This document shows positions 31,259 to 42,870 of a stretch of 64,000 bases of DNA, one piece after another. The translations under genes were made by a program, and so were the position numbers. Within the stretch, counting starts at the first letter, position 1. Every line of letters begins with the position of its first letter. Under the pieces are notes generated by a model. It worked only from the letters and a program-made list of their open reading frames with translations, made no database searches and was not told where the DNA came from. The stretch is from Yponomeuta sedellus (taxonomy: Eukaryota > Arthropoda > Insecta > Lepidoptera > Yponomeutidae), in the NCBI GenBank assembly GCA_934045075.1, contig OW203724.1:13069473-13133472 (forward strand). The letters run 5' to 3'.

Positions 31259-31654
31259 TCACGCCTGTATCCCAGAGGGGTAGGCAGAGACCAGGGACTG
31301 CCACTTGCCACGATCCTGACAGATCACCTTCGCTTCATCAACGTTCATAAGTCGTTGCATGCACGCACGCCGGTTCCGGGTACTTTTTATCTTTCCCTTT
31401 GCTAATACATCCCCTATTTGGTCGATGTAAGTCCGTCTGGGACGTCCCTTACCAGCCCTTCCACTCACATTCGCAATATATATTTGTTTCGTCAATCTTT
31501 CTTCCTTCATCCTCTCCACATGTCCAAACCAACGCAACAAATGTATATAATTAAACCTTTTTGCTTTCACACTGTCAAATAGCCTATTGTATAGGTACTC
31601 TGCGTTTTCAGCAAGGCAACGTACGCCGAAGTGTACCATTAAGTTATTAATCAA
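31259..31654 (-). pseudogene. RTE-type LINE ORF, C-terminal fragment
   Basis: 131 codons open on the minus strand. LRWFGHVERMKEERLTKQIY, GRAGKGRPRRTYIDQI and QDRGKWQSLVSAYP are the usual C-terminal landmarks of RTE-type ORFs. The upstream RT and endonuclease are absent, so this is a 5'-truncated copy. Confidence 0.85.
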
Positions 31655-31828
31655 CTCGGCAAATAATTGCTTGATAATGCACGGAATTATTTAGCGAGAC
31701 CGGTTTTGGGGCTTCGTCTCGATCGTTCTGGGATAACGGACGTGATTTCCGATCTATCGTGACGCATGAAAACTAAGTGAAGATAATGTTTACATTGAGT
31801 ATTTCATCACCAATGTATTGCTTTTTTC

Positions 31829-32166
31829 GCTGCCCGAGTGATCTTAAACGATCACAAAGGTTAAGCAACAGGGCGCGTTCAGTGGATGGATGGGCGACGA
31901 GCTATGACTAACGGTTTTCCGAGCCATTCCGTGCTTCGCAAGGCAGTTGGTGCCGGCTGCCGTCAATAAATGGCAGTCGGTTAGTCAAGTCAAAGCCCTT
32001 AAGTAAGATAAAAAAGTAATATAACGACAGTAAGACCAGCCACTAGTCTTGCAAGCCTCCACTATTCCGGACTTGGCCCCCGTGGCGGAGTATGGCCTAC
32101 CTTCCTTAGGGAAGAGACTCGAGCCCCTCGGTGGGGACATAATCGGTTAATGATGAATTGATGATA
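31829..32166 (+). repeat. 5S rRNA-derived SINE, copy B
   Basis: GCTGCCCGAGTGATCTTAAA, then CACAAAGGTTAAGCAACAGG and GTGGATGGATGGGCGACGAG carry the 5S internal promoter motifs. The body reads GCCGGCTGCCGTCAATAAAT. It ends in ATGATGAATTGATGAT. One segment of the body (near 32005-32030) differs from other copies. Confidence 0.8.
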
Positions 32167-32637
32167 TATAACTTCTTTATGAACAATAAAGTGTTCTCTA
32201 TCTATCTAGGTACTTAAAACTACAAACTCTTGAAATACACCCACGTTTTGTTATAAATTTGTGTATAATTGCTTTTTTTTGTCGTGTTGTGCATCTAATA
32301 AGTCTGTGTGTGAATAAGCTTAGCCACTGGGTGACCTTGCTAGAAAGAATATAAAAGTGTTTCGATGTTCAGTCGGGTCCCATACCTAATAACATTGAAT
32401 CTTCTTGAAATCTCTGCGCCAGCTCCTACTTGCTATTGTAACAGAATTGGAACAATTGTTTCAATTCTCTGAAGTGCTGAACAAAAATTGATTCCAAATT
32501 GGTTCCCATATTCGCTTGAATACAATTCAATTCCATATACCCGCCTACACAGTTAAATATTCGTTTCTTCATTGAGCGAAGACGTTTTTGGAAAGTAGAT
32601 AGGATTTATCATATTTTATTGCTCTTCATTTACAGCT
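32167..32637. other. No feature recognised
   Basis: AT-rich spacer without ORF or recognised repeat. Confidence 0.35.
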
Positions 32638-32985
32638 AGAGCGGTGGTAGTAAAGCGGTAGATCGCCGGCATCTCAATCGGGAGATTGTGGGTTCGAATC
32701 CCGGCATGCAACAATGACTGTTTTCTAAGTTACGTACTATTTGTGAAGTTATAGTGGCAATACCACTCGATAACTATGAAGGAAAACGTCGTGAGGAAAC
32801 CTGAGTGTCTAATGTGTTCACAACCTCAGCGCTCGGAATTGCCAATCCGCGGTAGGCATGCTTCGTGATTAAGACCAAACTCTTTGAAAATAAGAGCCCC
32901 CAAGGTACAGGCTCTGCCACCATGTCATTCTGTCCATCAAATTTTGTGATGTAACTGTGTCATTTTAAATAAATATTTTTACTTT
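32638..32985 (+). repeat. tRNA-derived SINE class 1
   Basis: The head GAGCGGTGGTAGTAAAGCGG has a B box GGGTTCGAATCCC, and the core is TATGAAGGAAAACGTCGTG. It ends in an A/T-rich tail. It is related to the copy at 1692-2045 but diverged from it. Confidence 0.82.
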
Positions 32986-34556
32986 ACTTTCTTCGAGATA
33001 AGGCATGTACCCTACAGTGGGACGTACATATATGCTGTATTGTTATTTAGGTACAACATGATTTTTGTTCCATCCTTTATTCCAAACATTGTTTCGTTCC
33101 TTGTTAAGTTTGGTTAGGTTCACGAACTGTCGTCGACTTGAAAATTTAATTGAAGCACGAAATCTTTAATTTTCATCACATTTAACAACTGCTGCATGAC
33201 TGGAGCTTAAATAACCGATGAACAGAGCATGATAAGACTAAAGGTTATTCGAGCTTAATGTTGCTGTATCCAATACTTTGGTGCGCACGAAACAATACCT
33301 ACTTTACTGTAACACATTTACTGTCGATATCAGAGGTGGCCCTCTGGGTCCTGATGAAGTAAAATCACGAGAGTTCTGCCCGATTAGTTAATTGATCGAT
33401 AAGGATAATTGTGAATAATTAAACTTCAGTTCTTCTTTGCTCCATACCAGTAGTGTGTTTACTGTAGCGAGTTCATCGTTCATCCAAACTTATTTTTAAA
33501 ATCAGCCCTTAAACTTCAAATCATTTAAAAGATTTTTTTAAGTTGATACGTGTATGTAATTGTATATGTATAACATTTATTAGTATCGAATATATGCAAT
33601 TTTGGGCTGATCATTGTGAAACTTCGGAAGCTAATACAATAAAAATATAAAATAATTTTCACTTTTATTCCAAAGCAGAGGTAAATAGTTTTGTAAACAT
33701 TAGTATACTAAATCAATAAAATTAAGTATAATTGTAGGTACACTGTTCATCCCACCCAATCCGCGGTGGGCACGCGTAGTTATTAAGCTTAATCTTTTAG
33801 AAATCAGACCTGTAATAGAAAAAAATACGACCTTTTATACGATTCTTCGTGCAATCCTCTCCATCCAAAGGTTGTCTGAAAAAAATCGATTTAAGCCATA
33901 AGACCGCCAATTGTATAACATTATTTAGATTAAAACACTTATGGTTGTCATTATTTTTATGTGGTGGATAACCACAAAGTGTTCTCTCTACTGTGTATTT
34001 CTCCTAGAACTCTTAAGCACTGAAGTTTCTTGACGATGTTTGCTACTCGCATACCACAAATCAGTCATTTACGTTACTGATAAATTGTTCAATATTTCTC
34101 TCTAGGAACATTATAAGGTAGTCAGAAGTGTTGCTAAGGTAGACGTAGGATCTTTTAAGAAAACTAACATTCTTAAGGTGTGGAACTTACGTTTATATCT
34201 CGCAGGGGTTGCGAGAGAACAAGGTTTGATAATTAACAATAATAATATACGTTTATTTCAGACCAATGATCCATAGTTATTAGTATAAGCTTAACCTATG
34301 TTAGTGAACATAAAATAATTTAGACATTAAAATTACAATGGGTGTGAGACATGCATTTGTACCCAATGCCTCAAGATAGGACAGTCAAGCTTATCCGATA
34401 TGGTTAGAAGAATGCCGTTGGAGCTGTCACGCACCCTGCACAACAAAGATACTTTTATTTTTTATTTTTTTTTATTTTATTTTATTTTATTTACTCAACA
34501 AAAATACCTAATTGTCACGGAATAAAAACTGTATTTAAATACAGTATGTATTTAAA
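32986..34556. other. No gene; one LINE 3' fragment
   Basis: AGGTTGTCTGAAAAAAATCG, then AGACCGCCAATTGTATAAC (33,868-33,920) is a plus-strand copy of the J-tail LINE end. The rest shows no ORF or repeat that I can name. Confidence 0.4.
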
Positions 34557-34915
34557 TACAGTTTTTATTATATATAGTGCTCGTGTTAACCTTAGAAAAT
34601 ACTATAATTGTCACGGACTTAACCTCTTTTGTAAGAGTACTTTAATAGATTTTATTATTTAAAGTGGTGTTGTGAGAAAATCCTCGAGTAAATACTTACC
34701 TGTTTCTCATCGCCCTTGTAAGAATAAGGTAGTCGCTCTTATTCCAGAGGCCATGTAAAAAGATAAATGATCTGACATGACGGTGCAATTCGCGCCTTTT
34801 GCGGCGCTCAAATGTCAAAAGTCGCGACACAGCAGGTCTTAGAATTTTTGAGTAGAATTATATAAGCATGGTATTTTCTAAGGTTAACATGAGCACTAGA
34901 CATAATAAAAACTGT
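34557..34915. repeat. Inverted-repeat element, 40-45 bp arms
   Basis: GTGCTCGTGTTAACCTTAGA at 34,577 is mirrored by TCTAAGGTTAACATGAGCAC at 34,877. Each arm extends outwards through an AAAACTG-type end. The same motif borders the MITE at 61855-62077. No product. Confidence 0.6.
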
Positions 34916-34985
34916 TTTTAAAGGGATTTTACTCGTCTATTTTACTTTTTTTTAACAATTTTCCGACGTTTCGGCACTTTTTCAG

Positions 34986-35290
34986 AGTGCTTAGTGCGAG
35001 TTTTTTAACTACTCGATCGCGTTAACGTAAACTCATATTTCTATGGCATCGAGGAAGCGCCACCTAGCGACAAGTATGGAAATTAAAATTGCTGAGTGCG
35101 AGTTGTAATGGTTTACGTTGAGAAGTGAACACGTTTACCAGCCAAAACACGAATAAACGCGAGTGCGAGTTGTACTGTGACAGCGTTTTGCCAGTTCGAA
35201 CGGTTAACTTACTCATACTCGCTACTCAATGCTCGATTAACGCGGTAGTAAAGTTATTCGATTGGATCTGTCAAACTCGCACTAAGCACT
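34986..35290 (+). mobile_element. 305-bp MITE (family M305), copy 1
   Basis: Ends AGTGCTTAGTGCGAGTTT and its exact complement, an 18-bp terminal repeat. Flanked by CAG on both sides. The empty target TTTTCAGGTGCCG can be read, as complement, in the related repeat near 61,990, which confirms insertion and a 3-bp duplication. Internal AGTGCGAGTT repeats are present. No ORF for a transposase. Confidence 0.88.
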
Positions 35291-35564
35291 CAGGTGCCGT
35301 GGTGTCGGATGACTGAGGTGACAGGCGTCTTTTTGAAAGCATTAACTGTTAGTTTACTACCCTCGGCAAAAATTACAAATGTTAATTATGAAGTTACGTT
35401 CCAAAATAGGCAACGTAAACCAATTATTTTATACAAAGTCGACAATATTGATTATTAGTAAGCATAGTAAGCAATATTAAGCAAGTATTGTTTAGTTACC
35501 GGATAACCTTACTAGGCTTAATATCGAAAGAGTCCGACCAGGCCCTAGAGTCTAATATCTACAT

Positions 35565-35952
35565 TCTTTTTCTTCAGGCTATATTATGTAGTCCATATAT
35601 TACATAGCCCTCGCGTAATGAGCGCCATAGTGCTTAGTGCGAGTTTGACAGATCCAATCGAATGACTTTACTACCGCGTTAGTCGAGCATCGAGTAGTGA
35701 GTATGAGTAAATTAACCGTTCGAACTGACAAAACGCTGTCACAGTACAACTCGCACTCGCGTTTACTCGTGTTTTGGATGGTAAACGTGTTCACTTCTCA
35801 AGGTAAACCATTACAACTCGCACTCAACAATTTTAATTTCCATACTTGTCGCTAGGTGGCGCTTCCTCGATGCCATAGAAATATGAGTTTACGTTAACGC
35901 GATCGAGTAGTTAAAAAACTCGCACTAAGCACTCATAGCGCCCTGTCTTCAG
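35565..35952 (-). pseudogene. RTE LINE 3' fragment, split by a MITE
   Basis: CTTTTTCTTCAGGCTATATT to GAGCGCCAT and, after the MITE, AGCGCCCTGTCTTCAGC. Together these match the uninterrupted fragment at 14020-14165 (GAGCACCATAGCGCCCTG). Decayed. Confidence 0.75.
35629..35933 (-). mobile_element. 305-bp MITE (family M305), copy 2
   Basis: Same length as copy 1 and, by eye, about 95% identical in reverse orientation. Flanked by CAT (35626-35628, 35934-35936). The same 18-bp ends. It lies inside an RTE fragment whose uninterrupted form is at 14020-14165. No transposase. Confidence 0.88.
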
Positions 35953-36364
35953 CTTAATATCTACATTGTTAGTTATATATTAAACGGGTCCATTCGTGAT
36001 TAGTAAAACCATGTAAAACGTAATTGCCAAAGGGCAATGGAGCGCAGCATGCTTGGTGTAAACAGGATTGATAAAATCCGGAACACCACGCAGCGCGCCA
36101 AAACCAAGATCTTAGAATAAAATTGCGCACTTTATCTGTGTTCCTTTTCTTCGTCCAAAGACACAAAGTGGTCTGAGGTATAATAAACCGCGTTTTTTAT
36201 TGGAGGCATGTCGCCAATAAAATCGGTTGGAAAAATCGCCGGCTCGACAGTGGAGAAGTTTAAGCCCTTAAACTCGCAAATTAATTTTACTTTCGATTTG
36301 GGCGCCGTTTCATGGAACTATTTATGGCTTACCTGTGACAATAGACATGACGAAATATTTTTAA
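35953..36364. other. No feature recognised
   Basis: No ORF with a domain and no matched repeat. Confidence 0.35.
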
Positions 36365-36426
36365 ATCCTGTTCCATAATGTGGGGACACATTTATTAAAA
36401 TGTGTCCTCACATTATGGAACAGGAT
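36365..36426. repeat. 29-bp hairpin with one mismatch
   Basis: ATCCTGTTCCATAATGTGGG plus GACACATTT, loop ATTA, then the complement with a single G-T pair. Confidence 0.88.
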
Positions 36427-37740
36427 AATCTGTAAAAATATACAATTAATATATGAAAAATGGGTAACCCTAAAATAAAAGTAGTTGTAAGTGACAAACT
36501 CTAATTAATGTATTTTAGGAATTGCGCATTTTTGACGTCACCTTTCATACTTAATTCTCGACTCTATTTATTTACTTATTTATTAAGATACATAGGCAGG
36601 GCTACACAAACAGAATACGAAATTAAAGTTTAACATAACAGTACATCATTTGAAATTAAATATAGCAACACTACAAAATTACTTAAAATTATGGAACACA
36701 AACTAAAAACATTAAAGCTTAAACTTTAAAGAGCAAAGAAGAATTCTTTTATAAAGAATTAAAAACAATAATTAATTTTTGGAACTATGGTTTAAGACGT
36801 TTATTCTCATAAGAACTAAAACAAACTACATGTTTAATTAACTTTTCTTATTTTCACTGTAAATATGTTTAATGTGTCACAAAAAATATCTATGCTGGGA
36901 TCTTCAGAACAACTCAACAACAAAAATTTAAAGTGTGACCAATACGACATAGATAAAACAGAATTTCGTTGAATGTTTGCTATCGTAGCAAGGAAATTGA
37001 ACATTTTCGGTTCTACTCAACGTCTTCCGATATAAACGCTGGTAGTGACATTGATATTTCATTTCCCCCGTCTCTGTTGGGAACAAGACAAATTATGTTT
37101 GGATGTAGAAGTCAGGCGTATTTAACAAAACGAACGTTCTAAGAGAATAACAGAACTTAATTTCGTAATTATTAGATTTTTTGTTGGAAGAGTCTGACGA
37201 GAGTTTTAACACAGAAAAACCTAGTTGGACTATTCAAAACAGTATATATCAGAAAATACTTACTATCCATAACTCTTGTAACTTATAACTTTGATGTCTC
37301 GCTGTGATTTGTATAGGAGTAAAATGCTACGAATAACTTAAAGGGCAATTTTATTTATGAAAAGTCGAATAAAGTTTCCTGCAATCTAGGGTCTAAGCAA
37401 AAATCAATATTCTTTTGATAAACACAATCTGTAGCAAACAAATCAAATATTGGAGCAATATCACATGCGATAAAGAATCGATTGTCTGATCGGTGCAGGA
37501 ACAAAATACTTTTTTAACATATTCACAAATGATTAATGAATCTGTGAATATTTTATCAGCGTTTAAGCTAGAACTTTTTACAAATCATTAAAAGTTAAAA
37601 TTCTGATTAAAGTTATACAGCGTACACTGAAAAAAGGCATTATACTTACTTTTTGTTTTAAATGATTCTGTACACACTTTATACAGCAATAGTTCCTCAT
37701 CTAAACTGCCTATGAGTAAAATGCCAGCAACCCTAAAAAG
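36427..37740. other. No feature recognised
   Basis: 1.3 kb of AT-rich sequence with no recognised feature. Confidence 0.35.
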
Positions 37741-37965
37741 ATGACGACGTCTGTGGCGTAGCGGTAGCGCATCTACCTACCATGGAAGAGGTCCCGGGTT
37801 CGAATCTCGGCTGAGGACAAAAAAAACCGCAGGTTTTGGATGTTAACATGTTTGTGATGTCGTTGTTTCTGGTTCCCACGACACAGGGTATCCTACTGTG
37901 GGGCCAGAAGCAATGCATGTGCCTGCATGTAAATTTTATGTTATATCATGAATATCTATATATGT
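37741..37965 (+). repeat. tRNA-derived SINE class 2
   Basis: GACGTCTGTGGCGTAGCGGT head, GGGTTCGAATCTCGG B box, then GTTTGTGATGTCGTTGTTTC and ACACAGGGTATCCTAC, as in the copy at 5938-6170. Confidence 0.78.
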
Positions 37966-38290
37966 TCAATAGGTACAAACATTGTTTTCTCTCCATTTCC
38001 GATTTTTATAACCTTAACACTAAAAACTACAATTAGATATCTCTATGATCATAGCTTGGAACCCATCATCCTGTTTATATTTAACAGGTATTAAAAAATA
38101 TATAGCGACAATGGTTCTAACTACACGTCTACCCGCATGTTGGCTGTGACGGCGGCGTGGCGTGACTCGACGCTGATCGGAAAACGTTATCGCTTACCTA
38201 CCACATGATAGAGCAGCCCGATTCACTTACGATCAACATTTTAAAGACATAGTTTCTTATTATTTAGCCTATTCGTGTACTGGTTCGCTC

Positions 38291-38325
38291 GTAGCCCCGG
38301 CTGCCTGACTGATCTTACGTTGGAA
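38291..38325 (+). repeat. 5S-derived SINE, 5' scrap
   Basis: GTAGCCCCGGCTGCCTGACT matches the extreme 5' end of the 5S-derived SINE family; the rest is missing. Confidence 0.5.
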
Positions 38326-38849
38326 AGGGCACGTCACGACGATTCTGCTATATTATGTATAAGGATACCAAACACTCGATAAATAAAATACAATTGATCT
38401 GTGTTTTCGTGAGCGAAAGTGTCAAAGCGGCCCGTTTTTTTTCGTTCTTTTTGTGGTTTTATCGTGAAAACTAAGTGGTTTCGTGTAAAAAGGTAAGAAA
38501 ACCAATGTACCAAGTTCTAATAGGTTTATTTGACTATTCCATTTGGATTTTCTAATAAGTAAATCCAATTGGCAAAAAATACAAAAAAAGTTTTACCGAT
38601 GTGCCCCGTATTTTGTAAACGTCTATTTTTAATTGCTTAGTGGTGACTGTTTCGTTGTTGTTTACATAATATTATTAGTTAAGTATGGGGTACATAATAT
38701 TCAAGATGATAAATCTTTTAAAGAATTAAAATCAGACGTAAATTAAAAATGTTCTAGTAATGATAAAAGTTGGGGTAGGCGCGACTAAACCGGTTTTGGT
38801 CACGGGGATTCTGCCGTTGGACTAGTACGAATCTAATTGAGAATTTACA
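38326..38849. other. No feature recognised
   Basis: Spacer without ORF. It contains AATAAAATACAATTGATCTG near 38,382 but nothing I can assign. Confidence 0.3.
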
Positions 38850-39458
38850 GGTTAAAAGATCACGAAGGTTAAGCAACATAGGGCACGTTCAGTGCATGGA
38901 TGGGTGACCGTCTATGACTATCGCTAGTGGCATTTTTTCTAAGCGGTTCCGTGCTTTGCAAGGCACGTTAAGCAGTTGATGCCGGCTGCCGTCGATAGAT
39001 GGCAGTAGTTAAGCCCAATCCGAGGCCTTAGGGCGGCTTGAAAACTTCTGACAGTAAGACCAGCCACTAGTCTTGCAAGCCTCCACTAATCCGGACTTGG
39101 CCCCCGTGGAGGAGTATGGCCTTTACCTTGGAACGTTGTATAACTTTATAAATAATAATAAACTGGAACGACTTTAGGTGTGCTTTTATTTGTAGATTAG
39201 TATGTACTTAGTAATATTAAAACAGAAAAACTGGATAAAAAAACGGATAAGCAGGTAAAAAGTCATATCTGGTCAAAGGGTAAAGAAGTAGTGATGAAAA
39301 ATGAGCGAAATCGAAGAATGTGTGACATAATTTAAATATTTGAAAATGATAGATAGAAAAGAAATAAAAATGGTGTGAAGAGGTTTGCACTGTTACAACC
39401 TTACTCAGGGAAGAGACCCGTGCGCCCCGGTGGGGACATAATGGGTTGATGATGATTA
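38850..39458 (+). repeat. 5S rRNA-derived SINE, copy C, split by a solo LTR
   Basis: GATCACGAAGGTTAAGCAAC and ATGGATGGGTGACCGTCTAT give the 5S-like part. The body includes TTGATGCCGGCTGCCGTCGA and GTAAGACCAGCCACTAGTCT. The 3' part resumes after the LTR at TACTCAGGGAAGAGACCC and ends in TTGATGATGATTAAG. The element is therefore older than the LTR. Confidence 0.85.
39129..39397 (-). mobile_element. Solo LTR (family L) with ACCT target duplication
   Basis: 269 bp, minus strand TGTAACAGTGCAAACC to ACAACGTTCCA. Flanked by ACCT (39125-39128, 39398-39401). A 4-bp duplication, TG...CA ends and no internal region mark a solo LTR left by recombination. It sits within a 5S-derived SINE. Confidence 0.88.
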
Positions 39459-39573
39459 AGATATGTACTGGTTAGCAAAGAATTTCTCTTCAGAATTCTA
39501 TTTCTCCCTGTATTCAGTCACCTTGCACTATCCGGCAAGAATATCCGTTTCGTAGTTTTTTGCGACTGCATTT

Positions 39574-39685
39574 TTCTCCATTACACTACGGCCCGAAGGC
39601 AGTGGCTTACATTTTACATTGCACTTTGACATTCAGCAAACAGAATGTAATTTCTTTATCTTGAAATTAACTTGATTTCATTTCA
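39574..39685 (-). repeat. CR1-like LINE 3' UTR fragment
   Basis: TTACACTACGGCCCGAAGGC and GACATTCAGCAAACAGAATG match, as complement, 18,040-18,110 of the nested LINE. The 3' tail region is partly preserved (TTGAAATTAACTTGATTTC). Confidence 0.75.
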
Positions 39686-41074
39686 TGGAAACCATCGCAA
39701 TAATGCGCCACTTATCTGAGTTTATACAGCAACGATTCCCTCCCCACTCCGTCTTTAACCTGGCACACGTAACCCCAACATGGAGGGACTTTAAACTATG
39801 GGGCCGCTGAATTAAATCGTCAAATTAATAGGACCAAATTATTTTCGACAGAAGCATATGTAAAAGTAATTAATATTCTTTTTATCTAACACTGTGGTAA
39901 GCTCGTATACTTTTGTAACTGCAGTAAGTTAATTCTGCCTGACAGTTACTGCAAAAAACATGTCTGAAATTTTAATATGAAAGTATGAATCCTTATATTA
40001 TTTTCTCTGAGATACGAATTTTCTCATGGACATTTCAATCTTATTAATCAACATATCAAGAGCTTTATTTGTGGCATTAATTTAAAATGTTAATTCAGCG
40101 GGCTCATATTGTACAGATTACCCTTTAAGACGATTAAATCATTCGACTGTTCATTCCAAGTGTCATAGGTACACAAACTACTTCTTTGCATTCTTACGAC
40201 GATATTAAACAGTATAACAATATAACAGAATTTAATAACTTCTTCCCATACAAAGCAACAAGACATCGGAACGTTTTTTATCACGACTCACTCATCTTCC
40301 TATTCATCGTGGAGGGAGAATTTTCTGTTATGCCTGCCTTAGCCATTGAATCAGGGGATCTCGGATATGCTATAAGTGGTAACATAGTTACACCAGCGCT
40401 CTACCGCGCGCCGTGTATTTCTGACTTTACACGTCCTAGGACCGAGCGTGGCCGAAAATATTTAATGGACCAGTTAATTGGGCTTTTGTTATAACGGGCC
40501 AACAAAAACGAATGATCAATTTGCACTTGCATCTGATAAATAACGGGAGACTTTCCAAGAGAAATATAAAGCTTGATTGACTATAGAATTATGGGTGTTA
40601 TTGTTAGCTTACTTGAGGATTCACTAAGATATAGTCCATTTGTTTAGTTACAAAAAATGTAAACAATCTTTATACGTCTTTTTACCGCAATACATATTTT
40701 TTAAAACGTATTTATTTAATGTAATTTCATAAAATATAAGTAAAATTTAAATATTTTTATTTATAAAAAGAGTAGTTATATACATTTATTTAGTTACCTA
40801 AGTAAATGGACTATAGTTACTAGATTTTTTGTCGGAAGAGCCCGACTAGATTTCACTCTGATTCGCATGGCTTGACTGTGCTATTTACAAAAAGACGATT
40901 CCTCTAAAATAATCCTCAGAGGCAGTTTAAATAATCGGTGGTAACTTCCTTACCTTTACCACAGACATTTAAACTGCATCATGACGTGCGTCACCAAAGT
41001 ATTGGTACACAAATAGACTTAGTGTGGGAGTTGTTATTCATTTGTTATTCATTATGTAATTAAATTATTGTCAC
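39686..41074. other. No feature recognised
   Basis: Contains a 102-codon plus-strand open frame (40186-40494) without a domain. I do not support it as a gene. Confidence 0.3.
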
Positions 41075-41420
41075 TATTCATCATCATCGTCATCAGGCTA
41101 TACTAGGCTATACTCCTCTTGGCCTCCCTCTCGAAATTGTTTTTATCTAATTTCAGAATCTGCCCGAGGTAAGAGTATTCGGTAACTATTTCGAGAAGGT
41201 GACCATGTATGTCGGCCGGTATTGGATCAATGTGGCCATTGATCATGACTTTGGTTTTATCCAAATTCATGCCAAGACCGATACGTCGCGAGGCAGGCCG
41301 GTCAGCATCTGGTTCAGCTCCTCTAGCGACTCCGCCATTAAGACTATGTCATCTGCGAATCGCAGGTGTGAGATGTAGTCGCCGTTCATGTTAATTCCCT
41401 TTTCTTTCCAGTCCTGCGTC
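41075..41420 (-). pseudogene. RTE-type LINE RT fragment with FADD motif
   Basis: Minus-strand reading gives INMNGDYISHLRFADDIVLM then AESLEELNQML, the YXDD-equivalent active-site block of a reverse transcriptase. Stops and shifts follow toward 41,100. The parent is probably an RTE-type LINE. Confidence 0.85.
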
Positions 41421-42530
41421 CGATTTTGCTCAATACAATATGCATATTATGATTCTATACTAAAGCAAAGTTGAGACGATGACTATTTCACCACGCATAC
41501 ATGTCATGGTACCATTTCAAATGCCCGCCAAATTATTAATTTGTACTTGTCATTTTCATATTTATATACGTCAAAGTTGTTGCCACTCGATTATTCGAGT
41601 GTCAAAGTTCGAGTGTTTGATTAACCTGTTGTACGTTTTTCTCGCAATTGTGTTGAAAATAGTTGTAAACACGTGCAGAAATATTTGAAACGTGAAAATA
41701 GTTGTAAACATGTTTATAAACTCGTGACTATAGTAACCCCGCGACTTTGCCTCGGGGTTACTTACTCTTACTAGTTTGTAAACATCAACTTATTGCCTTA
41801 TTATCATAAACAACTATAATATGGTTTGGCTGGAATAAAGTATATTATTATTATTAAAAATGCTAAAGTGTGGCTTAAATAGTACTCGACCGCTTGGAGA
41901 ATCTAAAAGATTAAAGCGAGTCACCTTCGTAACAAATTTGGCAAATTACTTCATTAGAGAGGTCCATTTTAATCTTGAGATGAAGATTTTGTACAGTGGA
42001 GAACAAAACCGAATATTTACGTAATTATCTTTTACTAACTTAATGATTTTCAAAATAATTTATTATTAATAACGAATAATATATTACTTATATTAAAACT
42101 ACTTCATAAAAGTGCATGTCACATTTGAAACACGAGAACACAATAAATTAATTTTATTTAAATCGTTTGTTTTAGAGAAGATATCGTCCACTTAAAAAAA
42201 AGTAAAATAGCAAGAGTACTTGAAGACTTGAGGGTGGCCAACCAGCAAGTCACTGATCATGGATGACGTAACACTATTTTTGCTGCTTTTTGCCTTTATC
42301 CATTTATCCATTATTAAGATAAAGTTACAGCAGCAAATCATTAAATCGAAAACAACATTTCTAAAGTTCAGCATGTGACCTATCACGTACAGGGTTGGAT
42401 TTAATTATAATTCTAATAAATTCCAATTTTAAAATAAATAGCTTAAAATATCACATAACGTAAAGTAAAATGTGACTACTATAGTATTGAAAACTTATTA
42501 TAATTTCAAAAATTTAGAGGACTGCTACAG
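41421..42530. other. No feature recognised
   Basis: AT-rich, no supported ORF or repeat. Confidence 0.35.
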
Positions 42531-42532
42531 CC

Positions 42533-42870
42533 GAGTTTACGCTATTCAGCGTCATCGACCATTTAGAACCGGAGTATATCTGATTTAGCGTCAGTTACCC
42601 ACTGGAACCCGAGTATATCTGATTCAGCGTCACCGAGCCATTGGGACCCTACTATTTCTTATTGAGCGTCACCTACACACTGAAACCCGAGTATATGCCA
42701 TTCAACGTCACCGCAATGCATTTGAAACCGAGTATATGTGATTGAGCGTCACTGAGCCACTGGAACCCGAGTATATCCGATTCAGCGTCGCCAACGCATT
42801 TGAACCCGAGTATATCTGACTAAGCGTCACGGAGTCACAGGAACCCGGATATATCCGATTCAACGTCACC
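42533..42870 (+). repeat. 39-bp minisatellite, eight units
   Basis: GAACCCGAGTATATCTGATT plus CAGCGTCACCGAGCCATTG-like unit. The GAGTATAT position recurs at about 42572, 42611, 42650 (degenerate), 42689, 42729, 42768, 42808 and 42847, i.e. every 39-40 bp. Two 40-bp steps and TGA stops break any 13-residue coding periodicity. Confidence 0.88.

Noticed and set aside
40186..40494. 102-codon plus-strand open frame
   Set aside because: Looks like chance in AT-rich DNA; no recognisable motif.
42533..42870. CRISPR array
   Set aside because: Eukaryotic context, and the repeats are contiguous with no unique spacers.
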